This document shows positions 23,597-34,387 of a stretch of DNA of 64,000 nucleotides, piece by piece; within the stretch, counting starts at the first letter, position 1; the number at the start of each line of letters is the position of its first letter. Under the pieces are notes generated by a model. That model was not told the origin of the DNA. It ran no database searches and saw only the letters and a list, made by a program, of their open reading frames with translations. The position numbers and the translations under genes were made by a program. The DNA comes from Triangularia verruculosa (Eukaryota; Ascomycota; Sordariomycetes; Sordariales; Podosporaceae). The DNA lies in contig MU863893.1 in NCBI GenBank assembly GCA_033296885.1, positions 292,349 through 356,348 on the forward strand, in the 5' to 3' direction.

Positions 23597-24376
23597 ATGC
23601 GCTTCCTCGCCACCGTCACCGCCCTCACCGGCACTCTTGTCGCGGCTCTCCCAAGCCCCCTCGACGAGATTCGGACCCGGGAGCTTGTCGAGTCTCACCG
23701 CCAGACCATGGAGACCCTCGAAGCTCGTGGCTGGAAGTCGGGTTCTGCTGCGACCGCCAACGAACTCCTTGATGGCGGCCCATGCCCCAGGGTCATCTTC
23801 ATCTATGCTCGTGGCTCTACCGAGGGTGGCAACCTTGTAGGTTTTTTTACTGTCTTGAAGAATTTAAATATCGCTAACAGATAAAAGGGAGCCCTCGGAA
23901 GCCCTACTGGGCTAGCTCTCGATGCCGCCTTCGGGGGGGCCAACGTTTGGGTGCAAGGCGTTGGTGGTGCCTATACCGCCAACCTCATCGACAACCTCCT
24001 CCCCGAGGGCACCACTACTGCCGCCATTAACGAGATGAAGAACCTCCTCATCCGCGCCAACAGCCTCTGCCCCCAGGCCAAGATTGTTGCTGGTGGTTAC
24101 AGCCAAGGTGCCGCTCTTGCCGGTGCTGCTATCTCCCAGAGCAGCGCTGTTATCCGCGAGCAGATCAAGGGTGTTGTTCTCTACGGGTGGACCAAGAACA
24201 AGCAGAACAACGGTCAGATCCCCAACTATCCTGCCAACCGGCTCAAGGTGTACTGCGAGTCCGGCGATCTCGTTTGCAACGGTTCGCTTATTGTGTTGCC
24301 CGCCCATGGCTCCTACGCCGATGAGGCTGCTGATGAGGCGCCCAAGTTCTTGATCTCCAGGATCAATGCCAGCTAA
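23597..24376 (+). CDS. Cutinase, secreted (CE5)
   Basis: Exons 23597-23836 and 23888-24376 with a 51-nt intron (GTAGGT, GCTAAC branch, AAG acceptor, phase 0) encode 242 residues. A signal peptide (MRFLATVTALTGTLVAALPS) leads into a short pro-segment. The cutinase core has PCPRVIFIYARGSTEGGNLG. The nucleophile elbow GGYSQG has Ser at about 152, CESGDLVC has Asp at about 207, and HGSYAD has His at about 220, a complete catalytic triad. Cysteines expected to form the two conserved disulfides are present. The enzyme hydrolyses ester bonds of plant cutin or other polyesters outside the cell, consistent with a plant-associated or saprotrophic fungus. The intron in the first third is common in fungal cutinase genes. 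Confidence 0.95.
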
Positions 24377-25029
24377 GCGACGGAAGGGAATGATATCACG
24401 AAAGTGTATATAGTATTGCATTGCATGGCGCTAGGGTCTGCATTTTATGATTGAATGATGTTGAGCTAGTTTTGAGATAAACTGGCTGTTAAGCCCCAAT
24501 CGTTGAATGTGTCCGGTCTGCCTCTTCTCTGAGGCTGACTACCTATCTGTGAAACAAGATTCGGAATTGTCGGCCCAATAGGTTCTCTTAGTAATGTTGA
24601 TAACTATCTATTGGAACAATTATCTGTCCCTCATTCAGAATACTGACAACTTGGATTAGTTTGCCTTTCGTTGATTGTTTGTCCACCAATCTGTAGAGAA
24701 TGACAGAATAGGTACCTGCCTGCCTGACGTTTACTCGCTGCGGCTGTTCGGGTTACCGGCACGCCCAGCACCTAGCTTTTTGTTGTTTGTCGCTGCTGTA
24801 CCTGTATTTTAGCAGGCGGGAACTTGATCTTAGCGGGTCTGATTTCACTGGTCAGGGCATTTGTTAATTATCATCCCTTCTTGTACGTAGGGCTTGTACC
24901 TCATCTTGCCCGCTTCACCTCGTTACCCATTCCATCTACAACTTTGAGTCTTCACCCAATACGCATCTCGGATCGAGCTAGCACACCAAGAGATCAATAC
25001 ATCCAGACTATCATTTCCAGGGAAATCCG
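24377..25029. other. Transition from gene-bearing DNA to transposon island
   Basis: No gene. Base composition drifts to AT-rich toward the right. GTACCTGCCTGCCTGACG at about 24713 is unremarkable. Confidence 0.45.
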
Positions 25030-25430
25030 ATATAGATTTCGGGAGATATACTGCCTAAAACTGAGGAATATTTCTCTCCCTATCTTCTATATTCATACCC
25101 CTTAGTCTTCCAATAAACCTGAAGCATTAAGCGCCGACAGAAAATAAAAATCGAAAATAAAACGGGCGGTAAAAAATATAGGTACTTCGGTACATTGAGC
25201 TCGTATTTTCAGGCTCTCAGGCGGAATGATTATAAAGTATAACTCTTCGTATGTTTAGACATTTACCACTCCGATCTTTGAAGCCGAAATCATAATTATA
25301 TATGTGCCATCGTAAGGAATGCGTTTTGCTAAGGATTCAGCTAAACGACTAGATAACGCTTAGATATCCGTGCACGTTTGTGCTGGACTTGGCTCATCAC
25401 TGCGGCACAGCCCAGGCCCTCAGAACAGGC
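25030..25430 (+). repeat. Direct repeat copy A (RIP-mutated)
   Basis: Copy A is alignable by eye to 28705-29110. Shared landmarks in the same order include AAGCGCCGACAGAAAATAAA, AAAATAAAACGGGCGG, TATAGGTACTT, and ATCCGTGCACG followed by GCGGCACAGC or TGTGGCACAGC. Many differences are C in copy B to T in copy A, or G to A, as RIP would produce. In copy B the repeat ends about 95 bp before a DUF3435 recombinase start. In copy A it ends at the target site of a LINE insertion. Confidence 0.7.
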
Positions 25431-25438
25431 ATAGCAAG

Positions 25439-25779
25439 ACTCAACGCTTACCTACCTGACCGGCCAACCTTCACTCTCCACCGACCCTACACCTATCACC
25501 TCGTGCCACGGACAGCAGGCACCGCTTCAGCCGCCGAAGATAGGACGTTAAACACTTGAAGAACCGACTTCAAGCCAGCCTACTAATAATCCAATTAACC
25601 CACGAGAATCCGTAGAGAAATGGTAAAACAGAGTATATAAGTTAGAATAGACTTTGTATAGGCTTTAAGGAGATTAGGGTATATTTTGGGGAATGTATAC
25701 TTCAATCGGTAATAGTTACCCTTTCGGCTTAACCGCCGGGCGTTAATAAATTACTTACTTACTTACTCAACGCTTACCT
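25439..25779 (+). mobile_element. 5'-truncated Tad-like LINE insertion with 15-bp target-site duplication
   Basis: The 15-mer ACTCAACGCTTACCT occurs at 25439-25453 and again at 25765-25779. Between them lies a ~311-bp insert ending GGGCGTTAATAAATTACTTACTTACTTACT, the simple-repeat 3' tail typical of fungal Tad-clade non-LTR retrotransposons. Such insertions are usually 5'-truncated and flanked by variable-length duplications, which is what is seen. Only the 3' untranslated end is present, so there is no reverse transcriptase here. Confidence 0.8.
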
Positions 25780-26089
25780 CTACCGAATCGGGGTAATCCC
25801 GTTAATTTAGTACGTATATAGATAAGCGAGAGAAATAGTAGAACACTTCCTCTACCGGTATAAGAAATAGACGGTATACCGAGTAAAGATATTCTAGTAT
25901 ACAACCACCTACGGAGGTAATATTTCCTTTTATCTAGGAGGGAAATCGCCGTTGGATAAGGAAGACTAGACTCAGAACGTCGAAGCCGTTCGGGCAACGA
26001 TTCGGTTTGTAATAACTACGGGCCGACTCGACGCGAACTAACCGTAGGCCGACTAAAATACCTAACTACTATACCTAACCGCACTTATA

Positions 26090-26373
26090 TTTATTATCTT
26101 ATACTACGAATAATAAATACCGCTTTAATCGCCGAAGATAAAACGTTAAATATTTAAAGAACCGACTTTAAATTAGCTTATTAATAATCCTATTAACCCA
26201 TAAAAATCCGTAAAGAAATAGTAAAATAAAGTGCATAAACTAGAATGGACTTTGTATAGGCTTTAAAGAGATTAGGGCATATCTTAGGGAATATATACTT
26301 CAGTTGGTAATAGCTGCCCTTTCGACTTAGCCGCCGGGCGTTAATAAATTACTTTACTTTACTTTACTATAAC
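26090..26373 (+). mobile_element. Second LINE 3' end, heavily RIP-mutated
   Basis: This aligns with 25500-25764 and ends with the same GCCGGGCGTTAATAAATTAC followed by a TTTAC repeat tail. Over the stretch beginning CCTACACCTATCACCTCGTG in copy one, all differences I could align are C to T or G to A in this copy. No clean flanking duplication was found. Confidence 0.75.
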
Positions 26374-27740
26374 GTCTTATACAGTATACATTTTCAATAG
26401 AAATAAGCCGTAGCGTGTTTTGGCGCTAACGTTACTGGTTATATATATGCTTGGCAATTTGCGATTTACCGGCTTGAAAGTGCTTAGCAGCATTGCGGGC
26501 GCTGGGCCGCTTGGGAGTGGGTGAATTGGAGGATGACTTGCCACGCCTCTAATCGAACTGGTCCTGCGCGACAATTAGCCAGCGGGCGGCCAGTAGTGGT
26601 GGCCCTTCTGGTGAGTCGTCTACGGTCATATCCGTAAGAAAAAAGGACAATTGCGGGCTTGAAATGGCCACAAAAAGTTGGTGGAAGATTGGTTGCGTCT
26701 GGAAACACGCGTTTTTGGTGGTGGTTTTGGCTCAAACGCGTCAAATTATGGAAAGAGCGCTCTTTCAGTTGCTAGACAAAAAAAGAATCGACGCGTAAAG
26801 CTTTCGCTAGAGGTCTGAATGAAATACTCGGTCGTTCTACGTAAGAGCCGGGGCTCTGAACAGAGAACCCATGCTTCTCTTTTAAGTTGGTGATAATCTC
26901 GCACCAGTGGACAGGCTGCTTTTTATTGAAACCTAAGTAAGCTAAACAGTGTTATGGTACGGTATAATCTATCAAAGTGGCACGAAGGAACTAAGCTATC
27001 TACGAGGCTGGTCTGGCAATATACTGGCTAGTGTGGGGACACCAGAATGGTGGCCCCACCACACAGGGCATAGGTTGGCCTGTGACAAACAGGGAAACCA
27101 AGTCCGCAGTTGCTCAAACCCATCCCTTATTAACGCTTTTAGCCGGGGTTAAGGGCCTGTCCAGTTCTGCGGTAAATGAGACCTGGGCTGTGGCTTGTGA
27201 CCCGGGTGTGACTCGAACCACAACTACCTCTTCCATATCGCTTCCAAATCGATTACTCTTTGAATCGTACCGCAGTCCCACACCAGACGTGCCAATCTTG
27301 TAGCCCAACCACAGCATGCGTAATACAGGAAATAATTACGCTCTTGACTTTACCCTCTTACCAGCAGCGCCTGGGCAGCGAGATAACCATAGCGCAGGAA
27401 ATGGGGATCTCGACCTCCTCCGCGACCAGACGTCCGACGTCGAGTAAGAGGGCGCGGCGCAAAGCCGGGGATTGTGAGTGGGACTTTGCACCTAGCATGT
27501 TATCGAGGTGCATCAAGAAACAAACATTTACCGGAAGGACCTGTGACTATATTATACTGTGCAATAGTCTCACCCTCCTCTCTCCTTGTCTTGTTACGCG
27601 CGTTCGACCTACCAGCTGAACACAACCCCCTCCCCCCCCCACCTCTCAGCTTTCCTCCGAAGATCTCGCTCTCGTGGCGCCAGAGTCGTGCCGGTGACCC
27701 AGGGTAGATCTGAAATGCGGTACGAACGACACCATCCCAA
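26374..27740. other. Unassigned sequence in the island
   Basis: About 1.4 kb of near-normal composition with no recognisable gene. Several frames of 60-90 codons exist without motifs. Confidence 0.4.
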
Positions 27741-28153
27741 GTGCACTCGGAGCTTTACTGTGCCATCTATACACCGCATTTCGGAAACTTCTACCATTGG
27801 GCCTTTACCGTCTTCAACGGGGCGACCAGGGAGTGGCACATCTTCGAGGTCGTTCAGGACGAGCAGGATGGCCCTTTCCGGGCCGAGCGCCGTCTGGCAG
27901 ACCCGCAGCGTTCGCGTAGGTGCCATCGACCCCTTACACCCTTGGCCCGGAGGACTCGGGTTGGTGGAACACTCTCGTTCAGAAAATCGACACAATTCAT
28001 GTTCCGGGAGAGGGCGTATCATGGAATTGCCAAGACTACGTCATGGACATCTGGGACGTTATCAAGCAATCGGATATGATCGATAAAGATACGTGGAATA
28101 CGGCTGGCCAAACAAGCAAAGTCAGGCAACATGTCTACTACACCCCAGCCTAG
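27741..28153 (+). pseudogene. LRAT/PPPDE-like (permuted papain fold) protein, frameshifted
   Basis: Two frames together give one sensible protein of about 137 residues. The first runs HSELYCAIYTPHFGNFYHWA, WHIFEVVQDEQDGPFRAERR and RRCHRPLTPL. The second continues LGPEDSGWWNTLVQKI, VPGEGVSWNCQDYVMDIWDV to the stop at 28153. The switch lies in CCCTTGGCCCGGAG at about 27950 and would be mended by one extra G. The order His (YHWAF) then Cys (NCQDYV) is that of circularly permuted papain-fold proteins, but that is inference. There is no ATG: the frame opens at GTG 27741 behind an upstream stop, so the 5' end is lost or lies in another exon. Confidence 0.5.
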
Positions 28154-28162
28154 CGGAAGTGC

Positions 28163-28555
28163 TTATCCGAACAACTGTCTTTTGAGTTCACCAGTCCTGA
28201 TGGGCCGCCCATGGTCATGAATGGCTTGACAGGCGTGGCTAGTAATCGTACCATACCTATCAAAAATGGCTTGTGTGCCTAACAAAGCATTGAACGTCTT
28301 CACAATGTCCAGGAGCGCATCATGGTGCCGCCACCGAAGAGAAGAAAAACAGGGACTGAGAATGATCCGTCGCTGCCTGCAGACAGTATCTTCTTCTCGC
28401 CAAGCAGCGGCATCTTGGCTCAGCATATCAAAGACCGAACCGATGGGCCTTGGCCCTTGGAAATACAATCGACCTGACGGATGACTCCGAAAGCAAAAGT
28501 ATCCCGCGCAGTCCCCAGCTTGAGGAGGTCTGTCATGGAATGATTGAGGGTGCAT
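28163..28555 (-). other. Open reading frame of unknown origin
   Basis: An uninterrupted 130-codon minus-strand frame. It has protein-like segments (LLDIVKTFNALLGTQAIFDR, HACQAIHDHGRPIRT) but no recognised motif. Upstream minus-strand sequence carries further short open pieces in other frames, so this may be the end of a broken gene. Confidence 0.25.
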
Positions 28556-28704
28556 TCATCAAGAGTCACCAAGTCCCGGTCCCCAAGCCTAACATGGTAT
28601 CGATGAACGGTCCGGGATTCCGGCCTCGGGTCAAGATATGCTGCTTGAGCTGCTCCTCCCGGTTAGTCACAGTGTTCAAGGGGCATACCAACAGAGTGGC
28701 CTTT

Positions 28705-29110
28705 GAATTGCGAAGAATTCGGGACAGGTAAAAGCTGAGGACTATTTCTTTTTCCATCTTCTACATTCACTCCCCTCCGTCTTCCAATGCACCTCAGGCG
28801 CATAAGCGCCGACAGAAAATAAAACTTGAAAATAAAACGGGCGGCAAAAAGTATAGGTACTTTGGTACATACCAAAGTGGCGCACATAGAGCTCGCATTT
28901 CCAGGCTCAGAGGCAGAATAATCCTAAAGCCCAACTTCGGTCTTCTATACTGGACACATCAGTCCATTCTCATGATCATAATAATGTAAGGAGTGCTTTT
29001 GCTCAAGATTCGACTGAACAACCGAATCACGCTGGGACATCCGTGCACGCTTGGTTGGCTTGGTCTTGGCTACCTAGGTACCTAGGTAATCAACTGTGGC
29101 ACAGCGCAAC
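28705..29110 (+). repeat. Direct repeat copy B, just upstream of the DUF3435 gene
   Basis: This is the GC-richer partner of 25030-25430. Its right part contains a perfect TACCTAGGTACCTAGGTA (29071-29088) that copy A lacks. It lies about 95 bp before the DUF3435 start, so it may be the 5' end or promoter of that element. Confidence 0.7.
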
Positions 29111-29204
29111 CCCTCACCTCGTATTGGATGTATATATATATGGTTATTTGCTCCCTCGAGCTTAGGCACAGATCCCAGGTTTTGTCATCTTTGACCTCGA
29201 GACA

Positions 29205-32068
29205 ATGGCGCGAAAACGAAAATCCCGGGCGAGGGCCCGCCTTTCACTAAAACATGCCGAACACAAGCCGTCGACCAATGTGGATTACGAGGCACTCCAA
29301 CGAAGGTTGGAGCAGTGGACACCAAGACGCAATTATGCCCCAACAACGCAGGTGATGATGAGTTATATAGTCGGAATGTGGAAGAAGTATGTATGTCTTC
29401 TCAACTTGGGTTGCTCCTTACTTACCTACGATGAAAAGATTTTGCAAGCATATGAACCTCGTCCCCAAAACTGCTTTAACCACTGGGAAAAAGGAACGTT
29501 TTATGGTGTTCTTCAAGTGGATTTGCGACAATTCGAATGTGTCAAAGAAATCGACATTGTTGGGCTACAAAAGGGCGTTCAAAATGGTTTATGAGAAATC
29601 TGTGGGCCCGATGAACGCCGAGGTATATCAGGCACTTCATACAGTAAGAGGAAACTTACCAATATCAAGCCAACGCAGAATGAACTGACTGTCTTCTAGT
29701 GGATTGAACATGACCTTCGAGAAAGTTTTGAACTGAGTGCGGAACGCCGAGAGAAGCCCGTGCTCTGCTTCGATGATGTTTTCCGCTTGTTGCAGACTCA
29801 CTGGGGAAATCCAAGCATTAAATATCCTAGCGAGCGTCAGAGACTGAACGTGGCTCTCATGCAACAAATTTCCTTCTTCACAGCCACACGACCGAGAACT
29901 CTATGCTACAGGCCTCTCGACCCCGATCGACTTGCCAACCATTATGTCGGCCAAGAACCGCGTGCCCATTTTCCGCCGTAAGGCGAGCAAAAAGAGTACT
30001 TCAAAACGCTAACGTACAGAGACGTCTTATTATTTACTTTGCTAAATCCAGAGGGGCTAAAGGATCTTATTGCTATAGAGATTACGTTGAGGTACATAAA
30101 AGGCTGGGAGAAAAATCTAAACCCGTAAGTAAATAAAGACTCATTTAGTAACTTAATATGTATATTAATACGATACAGTAAAAAGTTTATTCTGTATAAG
30201 GTTAACAACCTTATATTTAACGCGACCGTACTTATAATTGCAATCGGTCTTCTAAACGACGCCTTTAAGAACGAATTTAGCTCGGCGCAAGACCTCTACT
30301 CTATTCGGACAAGCCTAAATCGCGGTTCTTTAAATCTATATTGGAAAGAGAGCATTCTAGATATTCCCATTTTTAGGTATCCCGGCTCTGACTATTTAAG
30401 AACGAGCTCTTACGTCTAGCTTATTCGATATAGTATATATCTATAATACCTATATATACTCGGAGAGTTGTCACAGTTAAGCCAACGGGCTGGGCGGACA
30501 GTACGAGAGGCGCGGGACGCTCTCAGCCAATCGTTAGATTAGATAAGGACTAGCCAATCAGGGAGTGATCAGGGTGATCGGGACATGATCACCATGATCA
30601 CGGAATAGGCCAATCAGGATGTGATCAGAGTGATCAGGGCATGATCACAATGATCACTGGCAGGGCCAATCAGGACGTGATCAGGGCGGCTTGGCCATGA
30701 TCAGTTCAGAATCCTGAAGGTCTATATATACGGAGGAACTGGCTGGTGTAGATAGACAGTTCCGCAGTATGCAATACAAGTCACAATCGTTGGTGTCTTA
30801 GCTATTGTGATTGAGACAAGCCATTGTTGTACACTGTTTAGCTGTACCGAACCAGGATTGTTCAGAAGTGCCTTCAACCAGTATCCCTTTCAGAGGTTCT
30901 GGATAGGGGTTCGTCACAAGAGTACTCGGGGTTTATAGAGGTCCTTACTCCTTACGCCTTCTGAAGGGGAGTTAGAAAAGCTATTGAAAGTTAGAGAAGT
31001 TCTATTATATATTTAAATATAGTCGCTGACCTTCCTAGGTGTCGCAACTTAGGGCTAACTTTAATAGGTAATAAACCATCGAGATGTAGGTATATATTAG
31101 GCGTATATTAACTAGCGCGTATAAGTTAACGTCGTTACTACTATTATCGGTTAACCTTCTAAGCTAGCTTTAATGAGAGCAGCCACATACCTAGGTCGCT
31201 CTGTCGACCCGAGAGCTCCAGTGAAGCTAACCGCTAATAACCTCAAAATCGTCGGAAGAGAATATGGTCTAGAAGAACTTGAGTATCTGATAAAAATTCT
31301 TAGGAGTGAGATTATTTCGGAGTCCCGTACGCTAAAGAGGGCTCGAAATACCCGGACCGAGTTATATATCGTATATAAAGATTTCGACAAAAAACCCAAG
31401 CAATACGGCTTATTATGCGCAAAGAGGTAGCACGGAGAATACGGGACTATTTTTTCTAGAACGTTAGTAGTATAGAGATTGATCGTTAACTTTATTATAG
31501 GTAATCGGATTACTTTGACTAATTAGAAGTCGAGTTTGATATTAAGCTTTAGAGTGGAGGTATCCTTGCCGAACGAAGGTTGGTTACTCAACTCCTTATT
31601 AAAGATCTAAGCGAAGAGTCCGAGAATATTAAGCTTTAGGCTCGCATCTGCACGGTAGATACTCTGGTCTGTTTGGGGAGGCTAGCTGAATTATCGGAAC
31701 CGATATCGACACCTACAAACGACTATCCCGCTCAACTGACGTCGCCGACCTGTGAGGTAAAGCAGGACGGATTGTCTTAAGACGCCAGGTTGCTATGTGA
31801 GACAACGCAGTGCTTTTTCTGCTATTGGGACTAGGTGAGCGACAGAAGTTTTAGCTTAAGATACAAAGCGAGGGATCATCTGCAAAGGTATTATCTTAAG
31901 TAGTATGATGAGGACAGTACGATACTATGCCCTAGCCCTGTATGTACGCATAAGAGTTTTGAAGGGATTACGGCCTTCAAAAGCCATCTTGCCAGTGAGC
32001 ATTCATACGACATCTTTGCTCAGCGTATTGTGGAGTGCACACCTGGGGAGACAGCAACAGGTAGATAG
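29205..32068 (+). pseudogene. DUF3435 tyrosine recombinase (Starship-captain family), RIP-inactivated and split by an LTR
   Basis: Exons 29205-29386, 29439-29643 and from 29700 join in frame (introns of 52 and 56 nt) to give the family N-terminus: MWKKFCKHMNLVPKTALTTG, FKWICDNSNVSKKSTLLGY, then KPVLCFDDVFRLLQTHWGNP, ERQRLNVALMQQ and TATRP. The first break is a TAA just after 29976; reading it as CAA continues the frame into TYRDVLLFTLLNPEGLKDLI and EITLRYIKGWEK. Further family blocks follow: LLNDAFKN, WKESILDIPIFRYPGSDY, TPYAF before an Arg-type TGA, AATYLGRSVDPRAP, and a C-terminal Cys/His finger (CFFC, CPSPVCTHKSFEGITAFKSH, EHSYD). A solo LTR sits at 30469-30918. Stops are mainly of CAR/CGA-to-stop type. 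Nonfunctional as it stands. Confidence 0.85.
30464..30923 (+). mobile_element. Solo LTR (450 bp) with 5-bp target-site duplication AGAGT
   Basis: The LTR is 30469-30918, opening TGTCACAG and closing GGGGTTCGTCACA. It is flanked by AGAGT at 30464-30468 and 30919-30923. It has a TATA-like TCTATATATACGGAGGAACT at about 30720. Its left half is an array of TGATCA-type motifs. Removing it and one AGAGT rejoins the DUF3435 frame around it (LGEYSGFIEVLTPYAF), which confirms insertion into that gene. Confidence 0.92.
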
Positions 32069-32559
32069 ATCTAGAAGTTGTTACGATAGCGCGGTTTCCC
32101 TTGATAGGTTATAGAACTCTAATTTACGATTTTAGTTCACTTTTGACATCTATTCGGTTTTGAAATTACCTAGGTAGTGTGAAGGCTTCGAATTAGCTGT
32201 AATCAAACTTCATGTGTCTACCTTACCTAGTTACTAGTGCACCTTTTCGTTAAGCTCTTAATTAAGAAGTAATAAGTGTCGAGCCGAAGTCGAACTCCTC
32301 TAGGTCAAGTGATGGTACTCTTGCAGAACTGAAAATAGAAATCCATTGGAACCAGATATCACAATCCGGAGCTAATTTAAGACATGTTAATAATCGATAA
32401 TAATTTTTAAATACCGAAATTAAAACGAGTGCCAGGGGTGGCACTGACTGATAGTAGTATAAAACCAGCTTTTGCTCATCTACCTACGTTGCTGTTGTAA
32501 CCAGATGAGCGCCAAACCTGAAGATAACTACCTACCTGCAAACGACCCGAACCTTCAAC

Positions 32560-33282
32560 ATGACCAGCCAAGCTACTTTGACATGGCAGGTGCCGTACTC
32601 TGCTCAACTGCTTTCAATCCCTAACAACCTCTACCATAAGTGGATCGAAAAGGCCGCAACAGATACGGATTGTATTACATTCAACAAGAAGGAGCAATCG
32701 TTTCTCCAGACCTTGGAGGAAGGAGAAAGGGATCTAACAAAGACGATTGCATCTCAATTTGACAAGCATAATGAGAAGTACTTTACAGATGTCGAGAACC
32801 GCATTATATCAGTTTTGCTAGCTTGGAGGATGGTCAGAGGGGAAAAAGAAAGGTATACGCAATACAAGAAACGAAAGGCAACTTGGTTGGTTGGAAACGA
32901 GGGGTTTAACTGGCGGGCATTGATTACAATGCTGGTTATTATACCGCGCAAAAGTCAGATCGGCATAGCTGATTTTGTAGATGATATGGGCAATATAGAT
33001 CAAAAGCAGGAGCCAAATGCGCATACAAATAGGATAAAGAGGGCCACAAGAACAACGAAACCGGCTCATAAAGATGGTCAAAATAATAAAGTGGAAAACA
33101 GTGAGGGCGAGGACAATGAGAGTGGGGAACACGAAGAGGACGAAGAAACAAATATGACGGAGACCGACTTACAATTAGAGAGTAGTGAGGACGAAAAGAG
33201 GGCAAAGAAAAGGACAAAGTCACAGGGCAAGCGTCTTGGAAAAGGTCACAAAGTGAAGACAGGACGAAGAAGAGGAGGGTAG
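32560..33282 (+). CDS. Unknown 240-residue protein, charged C-terminus
   Basis: A single intact exon from an ATG, with TATAAAAC about 100 bp upstream (at about 32458). Residues 1-150 look globular (LYHKWIEKAATDTDCITFNK, ISVLLAWRMVRGEKERYTQY). Residues 150-240 are an acidic then strongly basic low-complexity tail (EDNESGEHEEDEETNM, KRAKKRTKSQGKRLGKGHK), suggesting nuclear or nucleic-acid association. It lies 0.5 kb after the dead DUF3435 gene in an otherwise RIP-damaged island and shows no RIP-type stops. Family not recognised. Confidence 0.45.
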   Translation: MTSQATLTWQVPYSAQLLSIPNNLYHKWIEKAATDTDCITFNKKEQSFLQTLEEGERDLTKTIASQFDKHNEKYFTDVENRIISVLLAWRMVRGEKERYTQYKKRKATWLVGNEGFNWRALITMLVIIPRKSQIGIADFVDDMGNIDQKQEPNAHTNRIKRATRTTKPAHKDGQNNKVENSEGEDNESGEHEEDEETNMTETDLQLESSEDEKRAKKRTKSQGKRLGKGHKVKTGRRRGG

Positions 33283-33536
33283 TAAATTCACAGCAGTAGG
33301 AAAAGGGAGGTTTATTGTTTTGCCTGCCGGAATCTAATCTTATTTCACCAGTGCTGTCTTTCAAGCTTCTTTATTATGCACCGAGTTAGATATATGTATC
33401 GACAGTAATCAGTTCTATAATTAGAAATTCAGAGTGAATCACAAGAGTATTTAAAGTATAAGTACCGTCAGAGTTCAAGGAACGGCAATCTGTGCAACCG
33501 CAAGAAACACATCCCACAAGCAACTCCACACTAATA

Positions 33537-34387
33537 TCATGCTAGCTTAGCCTTCTGTCTGTCCCATACAGCTTGACCGTACTTTCTGACTACTAGAGCC
33601 TCCAAATCGGCAATCAAACCTTTAGTTAGGTCATGAATGCCAACAACAGTTGGGCTCCATTTTACCGTAATGTCCAGTTCCCCTTTATTATCAAGCTTAA
33701 TACCACCTATCTTAGCGTCCCAGAAGTCGCAAATCTTACTCTTACGACGCTTAGGAGTCTCGGAAGCTTTAAATACCATTTTCCGCTTATTGGATATAGT
33801 CGCCGACGGCTCGGCTTTATGTAACAAGGTCTCGGGAAGAGGCTATATAGTCGGCAAGTCCTAAAACCGGGCGATTTGCAACTTATTATACTCCCCAAAA
33901 GATAAGGGCTCGCTCTCAGATCATCCGAGGTCGTCGTTAATCACTGCTTGCTCTTGTTGAGTCATTAGCGTTAGACCAGAAAGTATATCACCTTATGGGA
34001 ACAATTGAAACACTTGCTGTTGTTGTTCCCGCTAGACGTCTTATCTGCGGCCACCACCTTGCTGCGGGCATCACAAGGCTGTCCAGTACTAGCACTGGGC
34101 GAGGTTGTTCGTGCACCTCTTCTTCCAAGAATCTCCATGATTCCACCGGCGAACTCTGGCTCGTTCATGTATCTGAAATACTGAAGAGACGCTTGAGCAA
34201 GATGTTGAGGGCCAGTTCTAACAGCTTGTGCTTGTTTGGGGCGAATGAATTCCATGCTGGGAAGGCTCGGGGTACCAGTTTGGCGGGCATCTGACACCTC
34301 CAAAGTCGGAATGGTTTGGCCAGCTTGCGCATTGCTGGGAGAGGCTGGGTAGGCTTGGGCACGATCAGTTGAGATCCGGGCAGCCAT
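33537..34387 (-). CDS. Unknown protein, two-exon model
   Basis: On the minus strand, exon 1 (34387-33992) and exon 2 (33842-33537) join in phase 0 over a 149-nt intron (GTGATA donor, CTATATAG acceptor) for 233 residues. Exon 1 is Pro/Gln/Ser-rich with PEFAGGIMEILGRRGAR. Exon 2 has a basic patch (KMVFKASETPKRRKSKICDF) and a compact end (WSPTVVGIHDLTKGLIADLE). The donor is weak, so the joining is tentative, though both frames are open and protein-like. Unrecognised. Confidence 0.35.

Noticed and set aside
27200..27230. GGTTCGAGTC on the minus strand, like a tRNA T-arm
   Set aside because: The stem does not pair properly and no acceptor or anticodon arm can be folded around it.
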